The notes beneath the pieces were generated by a model. It was not told the DNA's origin. It did not search any database and was given only the letters and a program-made list of their open reading frames with translations. From positions 1 through 32,214 of the IMG/VR virus record IMGVR_UViG_3300042518_001384: a stretch of 32,214 bases of DNA. One strand, written 5' to 3'. The position numbers were made by a program, and so were the translations under genes. Source of the stretch: a virus. This document shows positions 13,889-20,634 of this stretch, piece by piece. Numbering within the stretch: the stretch's first letter is position 1; every line of letters starts with the position of its first letter.

Positions 13889-14362
13889 ATGCCCACCCCC
13901 TTCGCCCCCTACGCCAACTTCCGCGCCCTCTGGCAGCGCCCCGCCGCGCCGGCTGCCTCCCTGCGAGAGGGCATCCGCCCGGCCACGGATTCGGTGGTGC
14001 TGGAGTTCTACGCCAAGCTCCAGGGCCCCGGCGGTGAGCAGCCCGGCGGCGGCAGTATCGCGATCGGGGCCGCCTCGATCACGGCCTACCTGACCCGCTG
14101 GGCGGTACTCCCAACCGGCGGCAACTGGCTCGATGCCGGTACCGCCTGGCAATGGGATCAGACCGGCTTCAGGCTCGCCGGCCTGGCCCGTGGCGACAAG
14201 CTGCAGGCATGGATGGGGAACCCCGCCCTGTTGCCCAACGACCCCAAGGCAGAACGCGGCTGGTTCACCATCGCCACCATGAGCTCCACCGGCGGGATCG
14301 ACCCGATCGTGGCCGCCGCAGCCGGCGAGAAGTTCGGCGGGACGTTCGCCGCAGGCCGATGA
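13889..14362 (+). CDS. Head-tail connector candidate (157 aa)
   Basis: A beta-rich 157-residue protein (SVVLEFYAKLQGPGGEQPG, ITAYLTRWAVLPTGGNWLD, KLQAWMGNPALLPNDP). It starts at ATG 13889, three bases after the stop of the J-domain gene, and its stop overlaps the next start (ATGA). Size, beta character and place just before a tail-completion-like gene fit a head-closure or connector protein, but I recognise no family signature. Confidence 0.55.
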   Translation: MPTPFAPYANFRALWQRPAAPAASLREGIRPATDSVVLEFYAKLQGPGGEQPGGGSIAIGAASITAYLTRWAVLPTGGNWLDAGTAWQWDQTGFRLAGLARGDKLQAWMGNPALLPNDPKAERGWFTIATMSSTGGIDPIVAAAAGEKFGGTFAAGR

Positions 14363-14856
14363 GGATCAGCACCCGTGCCAGCGCCAAGCTCTCGCCCAGC
14401 TTCCGGGTCCGCACCGGCCAGGCAGCGCAGACCGCGGCTCGGGTGGTCTTCCCCGAGCTGTTCAGCGCCTTTCAGGACGCGCTCGGTTCGCCGGTCTGGT
14501 CCTGGCCGCGGGTCACCATCCGTCAGGGCTCCTACCGCCGCGATGGCACCCGCGCCGCAGGGTTTGCGGTCGGCAGTCCCCGGAACATCGTTGACCGGGG
14601 CCTGCTGCGCCAGAGCGGGAGCTTCCAGGTGACCGGCAGCGCCTGCACCTTCCGGTGGTCTGCCCGCTACGCCACGGCGGTTCACTACGGCGCCAGGATC
14701 CACCCTTGGGGCGACCGGGACCGGCCCACCGTGCTCCTGCCGGCCCGCCCCTGGACTGATGCCGTGCTGGGCAACCTGTTGATTCCAGGGATTGAGGCTT
14801 ATGATTATCGGGAGCAATTCCGCGTAGCGTTTATCTCAGCATGGCGACGCCTCTGA
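14359..14856 (+). CDS. HK97 gp10-like head-tail joining / tail completion candidate
   Basis: A 165-residue protein starting at ATG 14359 within an ATGA overlap. The C-terminal half has the features expected of the gp10-like group: DRGLLRQSGSFQVT, a strand pair, RYATAVHYGARIHP, and PARPWTDAVLGNLL near the end, comparable to the D-T-G-x-L, Y-A-x-x-V-H-x-G and RP-W pattern. Such proteins join head and tail. Its 3' end overlaps the next gene by 16 bases, which supports one transcription unit with the chaperone gene. Confidence 0.6.
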   Translation: MRISTRASAKLSPSFRVRTGQAAQTAARVVFPELFSAFQDALGSPVWSWPRVTIRQGSYRRDGTRAAGFAVGSPRNIVDRGLLRQSGSFQVTGSACTFRWSARYATAVHYGARIHPWGDRDRPTVLLPARPWTDAVLGNLLIPGIEAYDYREQFRVAFISAWRRL

Positions 14857-15632
14857 ATGACGAAATCCTCGATCTGATCCCCTGGGAGACCGCGCCGGAA
14901 CTGCCGCAGGGGCATCGTGAGATCAAGTTCCGGGGCGGCACCATCCGGATTCCGGAGCGTGGCTTCATCGACGCCAACGAGGCTGAGCACATCCGCCGGG
15001 CCGATCCGCAGAACGGCCTGTTTGTGCTGCTGACCGAGGCCGCGGCCGAGATCGCCAAGCGGGAGGGGACCGGGGATGGCGCGGACGGCGAGGATCTGAG
15101 CCCCCGGCTGGTCTACGGGTTCCTGCTCAAGCTCCAGGCCGCTGAGCTGGGCATCACGGCCCGCCTGACCGAGCAGGAGCACGCCTGGCAGGTGCGCCAC
15201 AGCGCCCTGATCGCCGAGACCATGGCCCAGGGCCGCGTGCTCCACAACCGGGTGGCCATCGCCTCAGCAACCGTGATGCTGCGCCGCGTCAAACCGGAGT
15301 GGTCCGACGATCAGACCATGCGACTCCCCACCCCCCTGATCAGCGCCCTGCACGCATTCGAGGCCGACGAAGAGCGGGCCGGCGCCCCGCCTGCAGACCC
15401 CGCCGCTGAATCCGCCCAGCTGGAGGACGCCCTGGGAAAGCTCGAAAAGGCGACCCGCTCGATTGCGACCGGCCACGATGGCCCGACATCTTCTGGGCCT
15501 GCCGGCGACTCTGGCCCGGCGCCGCCGAGTTCAGCCGCGAACGGTTCGGCCAGCTCCCCACCGCCTACATCCTTGAGGCGCTCGCGAAAGGCATCGACGC
15601 CGAAAGGGATCGCCTCCATCGTGCCGAGCTGA
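14841..15632 (+). CDS. Tail assembly chaperone, unshifted product (gpG-like)
   Basis: The zero-frame product is 263 residues. Residues 1-200 look like real protein (REIKFRGGTIRIPERGF, ADPQNGLFVLLTEAAAEI, RLVYGFLLKLQAAELGITA). After the slippery site at 15434 the zero frame becomes a Ser/Pro-rich, shadow-like tail of 63 residues. Lambda gpG-like chaperones bind the tape measure during tail assembly and are made in excess over the shifted form. Here the gene precedes the tail-tube candidate and lies about 6.4 kb upstream of the tape measure, which is not the usual adjacent position. Confidence 0.65.
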   Translation: MATPLNDEILDLIPWETAPELPQGHREIKFRGGTIRIPERGFIDANEAEHIRRADPQNGLFVLLTEAAAEIAKREGTGDGADGEDLSPRLVYGFLLKLQAAELGITARLTEQEHAWQVRHSALIAETMAQGRVLHNRVAIASATVMLRRVKPEWSDDQTMRLPTPLISALHAFEADEERAGAPPADPAAESAQLEDALGKLEKATRSIATGHDGPTSSGPAGDSGPAPPSSAANGSASSPPPTSLRRSRKASTPKGIASIVPS

Positions 15633-16135
15633 GCACCGCTCAGCTGGCGCTGCTGCAGCACCAGGGCAACCGCATCGCCCAGCTGGTTGCCGGTGTTGAC
15701 CTGCCGGACGATGACCGGACGACGCTTCAGGATTTCTGCTTCCATGCGCCCGCCGACGATCGCCCCCGGCCCGACGACGCCGCTGGCGCCGCCCTGCTGG
15801 CCCTGCTCGATCGGGAGCTGCTGCCGTCGTTCGCCTGGAATGGGCCATGGCTGCAGGCCCTGGTGGAGGCCGGCAAGGGCAAGCCGGCGCCGCGTCGCCT
15901 GTGCTGGGCGGCCGATGGCGCCATCCTGCTGGCCCCCCGTCGCACCGAAACCGGCTGGACTGGATTCCTGATCGCCGAGGCCCGCGCCGCCGGGCAGGTG
16001 CTGACCTTCGCCGATGAGCGCGGGGCAGAGGTGACCCTGGCAGTGCCGGCCGACGTGGTGCCGCCTCGATCGTTTGCCGCGGCCCGGGGAGGCGCAGAGC
16101 TGCCGCTGGCAGTGAGCCGGGAAAACTGCCCGTAG
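14841..16135 (+). CDS. Tail assembly chaperone, -1 frameshift product (gpGT-like)
   Basis: A -1 slip at G-GGA-AAG (15434-15440) joins residue 200 of the upstream frame to a frame that stays open from 15440 to TAG 16133-16135, adding 231 residues (431 in all). The downstream frame is clearly coding: DIFWACRRLWPGAAEFSRER, FGQLPTAYILEALAKGIDAE and RAELSTAQLALLQHQGNRIA, then a globular domain ending ELPLAVSRENCP. It has no good start codon of its own near the junction. This matches the gpG/gpGT arrangement of lambda and many siphoviruses. Confidence 0.65.
15434..15440 (+). other. Slippery heptamer for -1 ribosomal frameshifting
   Basis: GGGAAAG in the X-XXY-YYZ phase (codons GGA AAG of the upstream frame), the same heptamer used by phage lambda G/GT. 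Possible hairpins follow, for example GGCC-ACGAT-GGCC about 30 bases on. Confidence 0.7.
16118..16134 (+). promoter_or_regulatory. Late motif copy 7
   Basis: CGGGAAAACTGCCCGTA, overlapping the end of the frameshifted chaperone frame and starting 35 bases before ATG 16153 of the tail-tube candidate. Core CGGGAAA and CTG are intact; the 3' part has diverged. Confidence 0.55.
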
Positions 16136-16152
16136 AGACCAACCGCCCGGCC

Positions 16153-17028
16153 ATGCCTTCAACCAATGTCGCGTACGCCGCGGCGCTTGACATCCAGCAC
16201 TACATCGTCCCGATGAAGATGTCTTCCATCACCCTGGAGGACGCTGCAACCGCCGCCGCCGGCAATGGCGCACTGCTCAGCGCCTGGCTTGATGCCAGCG
16301 CTGCGCTCTCCGGTGTCGGGCGTGTGGATGCTCGGGGCAGTGGTTCCAGTTTCGTGTTGGAGGTTGGCAGCTCCACCAAGACCATCAGCAATGCCGCCCT
16401 GCAGGACGGGACCGCCACCCTGACCCTTTCGACCGCCGCTGGCGTCACCGTCGGCAGCACGATCGCGGTCAGTGGCCTCACCGGCGCCTTCGTGAGCTTG
16501 AACGCCGCGGCTGCTGTGGTCACCGGGGTAACCACCGCCTCGCCGTTCACCGTCAGCTACGCCAAGACCGGCACCAACATCGCCAGCGGCTCCGCCACTG
16601 GCACCGTCACCGTGGGCACCCCCTACGCGCTCAACGGCGCCGGCCTGCCGATCCAGCTCAGTAACGTGACGGGGATGCCGTTCGCTACCAACACCAACAC
16701 GGAATCTGTCATCACCCATGACCAGGTGACCCGCGGCAGCGCGATCACGATCGCCCTCAGTGACACCACCACTGGCGCCATGAAGGGCATGACGGTGCAC
16801 CGCGGCCTCGATCACAAGATCCTGGAGGTGCTCCGGCAGTTCGGTACCGCTGAACAACTGGCCTGCAAATATCTGAGGGTCGGACCTGGCGGCACCACTG
16901 AGAAGCGCATCTGCTATGCGCAGATCAGCTCCAAGCAGGAGGAAGGTGATGCCGGCGCCCTGGTCAAGTTCGGCGCGACGCTCACCGCCCTTGGCACCGT
17001 CTACACGATCTTCGATAACAACGCCTGA
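16153..17028 (+). CDS. Major tail (tube) protein candidate with Ig-like insertion
   Basis: A 291-residue, beta-rich, Thr/Ala/Gly-rich protein behind its own late motif. The outer parts read as a tail-tube subunit: an N-terminal TNVAYAAALDIQHYIVPMKM and a C-terminal helix plus strands (MTVHRGLDHKILEVLRQFG, EKRICYAQISSKQEEGDAG, LTALGTVYTIFDNNA). Residues about 75-160 (GVTVGSTIAVSGLTGAF, SPFTVSYAKTGTNIASG) look like an inserted immunoglobulin-like display domain of the kind seen on tail tubes and capsids. It could instead be a capsid or decoration protein, which matters because no major capsid protein is otherwise visible. Confidence 0.6.
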   Translation: MPSTNVAYAAALDIQHYIVPMKMSSITLEDAATAAAGNGALLSAWLDASAALSGVGRVDARGSGSSFVLEVGSSTKTISNAALQDGTATLTLSTAAGVTVGSTIAVSGLTGAFVSLNAAAAVVTGVTTASPFTVSYAKTGTNIASGSATGTVTVGTPYALNGAGLPIQLSNVTGMPFATNTNTESVITHDQVTRGSAITIALSDTTTGAMKGMTVHRGLDHKILEVLRQFGTAEQLACKYLRVGPGGTTEKRICYAQISSKQEEGDAGALVKFGATLTALGTVYTIFDNNA

Positions 17029-17030
17029 CC

Positions 17031-17201
17031 GTGAGGCCTGACGGCTGCATTGATGTGGTTGAGTGCGACAGCAAACCGGGGCAGCGCCTATGGCGGATCT
17101 GCTCCGGCGGCACCTGCCTGGCGCATCGCAATCTCCAGACCCTGATGGCCGCCTACCGGGCCCTGCTGCTGAGCCAGGGTCGGCCGGTTGGTGACGAGTG
17201 A
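17031..17201 (+). CDS. Small Cys-containing protein (56 aa)
   Basis: A GTG at 17031, two bases after the tail-tube stop, opens a 56-residue frame (VRPDGCIDVVECDSKPGQ onward) with four Cys residues in two pairs (C-x5-C and C-x4-C) and a helical C-terminus (HRNLQTLMAAYRALLLSQG). Cys pairs suggest a small zinc or disulphide unit. It is the last plus-strand gene before the minus-strand operon. It is supported by coding character and tight spacing only. Confidence 0.5.
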   Translation: MRPDGCIDVVECDSKPGQRLWRICSGGTCLAHRNLQTLMAAYRALLLSQGRPVGDE

Positions 17202-17205
17202 CCAT

Positions 17206-17234
17206 GAAAAAGCCCAGGCCGTGAGACCTGGGCT
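17206..17234 (-). terminator. Terminator of the minus-strand operon
   Basis: On the minus strand AGCCCAGG (17227-17234) pairs perfectly with CCTGGGCT (17211-17218) across an 8-base loop, followed by TTTTC. It lies about 45 bases beyond the tyrS stop, as expected for a Rho-independent terminator, and faces the end of the plus-strand gene at 17201. Confidence 0.75.
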
Positions 17235-17277
17235 ACCGCGTTTGATGCTTCCCCGGCTGCGGCGATGAAAGCATAGC

Positions 17278-18543
17278 CTATCGGGTGGCCGTGAGGCGAT
17301 AGGCCCGACCGCGGCCGACCTGCAGGATTCGGCCGTCGTAGTGATCTGGTCCCATGACGCAGGCCCGAGGGTCCGTGATCCGTTCGCCATCTACCCGGAT
17401 CCCTCCGCCGGTGATCAGCCGTTGCGCTTGGCTTGAAGTTGAGGTGATCCCCGCCTCTCGCATCACCACCGCCAGCAGCATGGGGTAGCCGCCTGCGGGC
17501 AGCGTCGCAGGCGTTACGGCCTGGACGCCCTCCGTGTCGCCACCGGCGATCAGCGACGCATCGCGCCGAACCCGCTCGGCGACCTCGGGCCCATGGAGCA
17601 CGGTGATGATGGCGTTCGCGATGGCAAGCTGACGCCCCCTGGAGTTGGTGGGATCGGGCGTCAGGTCGCCGAGTCCCACCCCGAGCACCAGCCTCGCGTA
17701 GACCCGGTGGAGGTGATCCGGCAGGGCCTGGAGCTTCTGGAAGGCGGTGAATGGATCCTCCGCCAGGCCCACCGCATTGCCCAGGCTCTTGCTCATCTTC
17801 TGGGCGCCATCAAGCCCCGGCAAGATCGGCAGCCGCAACAGCCGCTGCGGTTCGAGGCCGCGCCGCCGCATCACATCCCTGCCCATGTTCATGTTGAACA
17901 GCTGATCACTGCCGCCGATCTCTATGTCTGCGTTGATGTAAAACGAGTCGTAACCTTGCAGCAGAGGATAGATGAACTCGTGCAATGAGATCGGAGCGCC
18001 AGTTCTCTGCCGCGTGCTGAAATCATCCTTGGCCAGCATCTGATTGACGGTGGCATCGGAGGCCAGTCGGATGATGTCCGACAGATCCAGCCGCCTCAAC
18101 CATTGACTGTTGTTCCACACCTCGCCGCGCCGATCGTAATCCGACAGGCTCGGCACCGGCTCGCAGCCTTCGCGCCATGGATCCGGTTGCGTGAAGTTGA
18201 GCAGCGCCTGGCTGGGTTCCTTGTCCTGTCCCAGCTGCGCCAGGATCTGCTGCGTGTTGGATTCCGCCTCTGCAGCGCTCAGCCGCGGCCTGGTGGCGTT
18301 CCGGCCTGTCGGGTCGCCGATCTGGGCCGTGAAGTCGCCCATGACCAGCACAGCAACGTGCCCCCGGTCCTGCAGCTCCCGCAACGCTCGCAACGGGACC
18401 AGGTGGCCGAGGTGCAGATCGGGGCTGGTCGGGTCGATGCCGAACTTCACCCGCAGCCGGCGGCCCGCAGCCTCGGCTTCCAGGATGAAGGCCTCCAGGC
18501 CTGTGGGGTCATCGAGGACGTGGCTCAGGAATCGAAGGGTCAT
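17278..18543 (-). CDS. tyrS: Tyrosyl-tRNA synthetase
   Basis: A complete 421-residue class I enzyme that charges tRNA-Tyr. The class I signature HLGH is at residues 44-47 in FGIDPTSPDLHLGHLVPLRA, and KMSKS at 249-253. Other family hallmarks are present: VLVMGDFTAQIGDPTGR, MLAKDDFSTRQ, the tyrosine and adenylate pocket segment YPLLQGYDS, IGGSDQLFNMNMGRDV, and a C-terminal S4-like RNA-binding domain from about 355 (SQAQRLITGGGIRVDGERI). Length matches bacterial TyrRS of the longer (TyrZ-like) branch; a segment at 117-140 (FTQPDPWREGCEP onward) may be a small insertion. It is the last gene of the phage lysis operon and its ATG overlaps the previous stop (ATGA). No tRNA gene is visible nearby. 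Confidence 0.92.
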   Translation of the reverse strand: MTLRFLSHVLDDPTGLEAFILEAEAAGRRLRVKFGIDPTSPDLHLGHLVPLRALRELQDRGHVAVLVMGDFTAQIGDPTGRNATRPRLSAAEAESNTQQILAQLGQDKEPSQALLNFTQPDPWREGCEPVPSLSDYDRRGEVWNNSQWLRRLDLSDIIRLASDATVNQMLAKDDFSTRQRTGAPISLHEFIYPLLQGYDSFYINADIEIGGSDQLFNMNMGRDVMRRRGLEPQRLLRLPILPGLDGAQKMSKSLGNAVGLAEDPFTAFQKLQALPDHLHRVYARLVLGVGLGDLTPDPTNSRGRQLAIANAIITVLHGPEVAERVRRDASLIAGGDTEGVQAVTPATLPAGGYPMLLAVVMREAGITSTSSQAQRLITGGGIRVDGERITDPRACVMGPDHYDGRILQVGRGRAYRLTATR

Positions 18544-18821
18544 GGGTTGATCGTGGGGTTGGTGGTTGTCGAGGGAGCGGGCTGCAGGCGATAGCGACCA
18601 CCCCCAGCCCGGAACTGCAGTAGCCCGGCGGCTGCGATGCGCCCGAGGCGCCGCGACACGGAGGACTGAGAGCAGGCCCAGAGCTCCTGCAGGTGGGTGG
18701 TGCGGACCTGGCCCTGGTCATCGGCGAGGCTCGTCACCTCCGCCCAGTCGAGCAGCGTGGCATCGGGCACCAGGCGGCGCCGGGCCAGAAGGTCGACGAC
18801 GGTGGGAGGGGTGAGGGTCAC
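18540..18821 (-). CDS. Winged-helix DNA-binding protein (93 aa)
   Basis: The GTG start overlaps the previous stop (GTGA), and the stop overlaps the tyrS ATG (ATGA). The middle, VRTTHLQELWACSQSSVSR, followed by RLGRIAAAGLLQFRAGGGRY, is a helix-turn-helix with a wing, comparable to MarR- or GntR-type winged helices. The C-terminus is a Thr/Pro tail. It may regulate its own operon or a phage switch; the target is unknown. Its position between lysis-type genes and tyrS is unusual. Confidence 0.6.
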   Translation of the reverse strand: MTLTPPTVVDLLARRRLVPDATLLDWAEVTSLADDQGQVRTTHLQELWACSQSSVSRRLGRIAAAGLLQFRAGGGRYRLQPAPSTTTNPTINP

Positions 18822-19105
18822 TCGCCCCCCTCCACGATCCGCCGCAGCGTCCCCAGGGCCGCGGCGTTGGTGCCATCGCTCCGGAGCTGATGGCTGACCA
18901 GCTGGATCGCCAGCAGCACCCGTTCCCGCTCCTGTTGCACACCCGTGGCGATCAGCGCAGCCCGATCGGCCTCGACCCGGGTCGCTGCATCGCGGTAGAC
19001 ATCCTCGATGGCCCCGGCGGCGTCGGTGGCCAGTTGCTCCGATGTGGCCAGCTCGGCATCGAGCTGATCGAGCAGCCGCCTGATCCTGTCCGATGTGGCG
19101 CTCAC
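18818..19105 (-). CDS. Coiled-coil protein of the lysis operon (95 aa)
   Basis: The GTG start lies in the GTGA overlap with the endolysin stop, and the product begins VSATSDRIRRLLDQLDAEL. It is almost all amphipathic helix with heptad-like spacing (EQLATDAAGAIEDVYRDAA, RVEADRAALIATGVQQERE). It has no signal peptide, lipobox or membrane helix, so it is not a typical Rz/Rz1 spanin, although it sits where a spanin often would, after the endolysin. The role is not known. Confidence 0.6.
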   Translation of the reverse strand: MSATSDRIRRLLDQLDAELATSEQLATDAAGAIEDVYRDAATRVEADRAALIATGVQQERERVLLAIQLVSHQLRSDGTNAAALGTLRRIVEGGE

Positions 19106-20178
19106 TTCGCCTCCTGCAGCACCGACACCCACACCCGGCCCATGGCCAGCAACGGCAGCACCCGATCCCGAATGTCTTGGTTGTGCATCCGGATGCAGCC
19201 GAGGGTGGCGTGCAGTGGCTGCCGTGGCGCCCAGGCCCCCGGCCAGCCGCAGGCTGACCCGCCGCCGTGGATCATGATCCCGTCGCGGTAGGGCCGGCTG
19301 GTGGGGCCCTCCTGGCCCTCCTGGCCCTCCAGATCGATCGAGTACCAGCCATAGGCGCGGCGGTCGGGCGTGAATCGAAGGGTTGGGTCTTGGTCGTAGT
19401 CGCGGTAGACCTTGCCGCAGAGGTAGAGGCCCGGCGGTGTGTCCGATCCGGTCTGCTCCCATTCCGCTTCCTTGCCCTGGCCCCGCGCCAGGCACGGGAC
19501 ACGCCACAGCCGACGGCCGTCATGGCTGTAGGCGGTGCAGGTCTCGTTGACATCGTTGACGATCAGGTGGTGATCGCCCGGCCTAAGGTCCGGCCGCTTC
19601 TTCGGGCCGACCATGCCGGCTGGCCACACCGGGACCCCAGCGGCGGCAGCAGGAGGCGCAGCAGGGGCCGCTGGGGCCGGGGGCACCTGCCCCGCCATCG
19701 GTTTGGCCCACAACGCCCCCTCCGCCTTCCGGCGCCGCTTCAGGCCGGCCTCTGCAGGGCTGCCAGGGTTGACGTAGAGCATCAGCGCCGCGGGCACCTC
19801 TGCCCATCGGGCGTCCCGAACCCGGGCCGTGATCGAGCTGAACCCCTCGCCGCCGAACCAGGCCGGGCCCACGTTGTAGGTGAATGACACCAGGGCGGCC
19901 CGCTGATTCGCGTTCAGCGCGTCCCAGCCCGGCACCTTCCTGGCCAGGGCCAGGCCGTCAACCCACACCCGGCAGGCCAGCATGGCATCAGCCAGCTCCT
20001 GGCTGATCGTGTCGCCCTTGCGAACCGGGGTGCCGTCGTAGTAGGTGGTGGTGCCCCACCCGATCGTCCACGGAGCGCCGCCGGTACCGGGGTCGGGGTA
20101 CGCCTCCAGCCGGCAGCCCTCAAACTCTTTGATCAGGACCAGGGCCGGCACCAGCCAGGCGGGGTCAGGGGTGGTCAT
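19102..20178 (-). CDS. Endolysin: GH24 lysozyme fused to L,D-transpeptidase (YkuD)
   Basis: A 358-residue two-domain protein. I chose the ATG at 20178 because it overlaps the previous stop as ATGA; an upstream in-frame ATG would add three residues. Residues ~14-150 are a GH24 (T4 lysozyme-like) muramidase: IKEFEGCRLEAYPDPG then WTIGWGTT, with Glu20, Asp29 and Thr38 at the catalytic triad positions. A Pro/Ala linker (~175-195) leads to a YkuD L,D-transpeptidase domain with DTPPGLYLCGKV, IMIHGGG (His304) and HATLGCIRM (His323, catalytic-type Cys328). The first domain cuts glycan strands. The second normally forms or exchanges 3-3 peptide cross-links. No signal peptide is seen. It heads the lysis part of the operon. 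Confidence 0.88.
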   Translation of the reverse strand: MTTPDPAWLVPALVLIKEFEGCRLEAYPDPGTGGAPWTIGWGTTTYYDGTPVRKGDTISQELADAMLACRVWVDGLALARKVPGWDALNANQRAALVSFTYNVGPAWFGGEGFSSITARVRDARWAEVPAALMLYVNPGSPAEAGLKRRRKAEGALWAKPMAGQVPPAPAAPAAPPAAAAGVPVWPAGMVGPKKRPDLRPGDHHLIVNDVNETCTAYSHDGRRLWRVPCLARGQGKEAEWEQTGSDTPPGLYLCGKVYRDYDQDPTLRFTPDRRAYGWYSIDLEGQEGQEGPTSRPYRDGIMIHGGGSACGWPGAWAPRQPLHATLGCIRMHNQDIRDRVLPLLAMGRVWVSVLQEAK

Positions 20179-20342
20179 AGGGGCCATTCGGAGATCAGTC
20201 GCCAGCCTGCCGCCTGAAGCTTCGCGACCTCAGCGGCAACCCGGTCAGGGTCGGGCTCAACATCAACCACCAGCGGGCTGCCGTCCCACGAATCGGGCGG
20301 CTCCAGCGGCTCCTCACAGATCAGGCGGATGATGCCGATCAT
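20175..20342 (-). CDS. Small acidic hypothetical protein (55 aa)
   Basis: Its ATG (MIGIIRLICEEPLEPP onward) overlaps the stop of the NblA-like gene as ATGA, and its own stop overlaps the endolysin ATG as ATGA, so both ends are fixed by coupling. The protein is acidic with a C-terminal helix (RVAAEVAKLQAAGWRLISEW) and no membrane segment. The family is not recognised. Confidence 0.6.
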   Translation of the reverse strand: MIGIIRLICEEPLEPPDSWDGSPLVVDVEPDPDRVAAEVAKLQAAGWRLISEWPL

Positions 20343-20530
20343 CGAGTCAGCCCCTGGCGCATGACCCACTCCGTTGCGGCCTTCTGTGCGTACCAGCTCC
20401 GCAACAGCAGCTTCGCCATGGCGCGGAGGGTTTCGATGTCCTCCAGCTCGTCGAGCAGGCGCCCGTGACGCTCGAGCTCAAAGCGCTGGGCCATGGAGAG
20501 CTCCATGCCGGTGGGTTGGGTCTCTTCCAT
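20339..20530 (-). CDS. NblA/Ycf18-like small protein (63 aa)
   Basis: First gene of the minus-strand operon. From ATG 20530 it gives 63 residues: MEETQPTGMELSMAQRFELE, then a helix-rich remainder LEDIETLRAMAKLLLRSWYA ending WVMRQGLTR. NblA proteins, the phycobilisome-degradation adaptors of cyanobacteria, are about 60 residues, begin with an E-L-S-x-x-Q-x-F-x-L motif and form two antiparallel helices; this one matches in size, opening motif and helix layout. Some freshwater cyanophages carry nblA. The second half (SWYAQKAATEWVMRQ) is less typical, so another small cyanobacterial family is possible. The start is taken at the ATG just after a promoter-like sequence. Confidence 0.4.
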   Translation of the reverse strand: MEETQPTGMELSMAQRFELERHGRLLDELEDIETLRAMAKLLLRSWYAQKAATEWVMRQGLTR

Positions 20531-20537
20531 GCCAAGC

Positions 20538-20566
20538 AGAATAGCTATGCCTATTGCCATGGGCAA
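20538..20566 (-). promoter_or_regulatory. Sigma-70-type promoter with overlapping dyads
   Basis: Read on the minus strand: TTGCCC (-35), a 17-base spacer, then TATTCT (-10), ending eight bases before ATG 20530, so a transcript would be nearly leaderless. Two small dyads overlap it, AATAG-CTATGC-CTATT (20540-20555) and TTGCC-ATG-GGCAA (20554-20566), which could be operator sites. This is unlike the late motif used on the other strand. Confidence 0.4.
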
Positions 20567-20604
20567 GGGCTGGAGCCGGACCCGGCGTGCGGGCCCCAGG
20601 GCAG

Positions 20605-20621
20605 CGGGAAACCTGAGGCAG
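20605..20621 (+). promoter_or_regulatory. Late motif copy 8
   Basis: CGGGAAACCTGAGGCAG, one change from consensus, 30 bases before ATG 20635. It restarts plus-strand late genes after the minus-strand operon and lies back to back with that operon's promoter. Confidence 0.65.
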
Positions 20622-20634
20622 GATCCCCGATGCC

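Noticed and set aside
12932-14152. Minus-strand open frame of about 400 codons opposite the J-domain gene and its neighbour
   Set aside because: High GC leaves antisense frames open. The peptide is Gly/Arg/Ala-rich with no motif, while the plus strand has a J-domain and coupled genes.
19267-19887. Plus-strand open frame opposite the endolysin
   Set aside because: The minus strand encodes clear GH24 and YkuD catalytic motifs; the plus-strand peptide has none.
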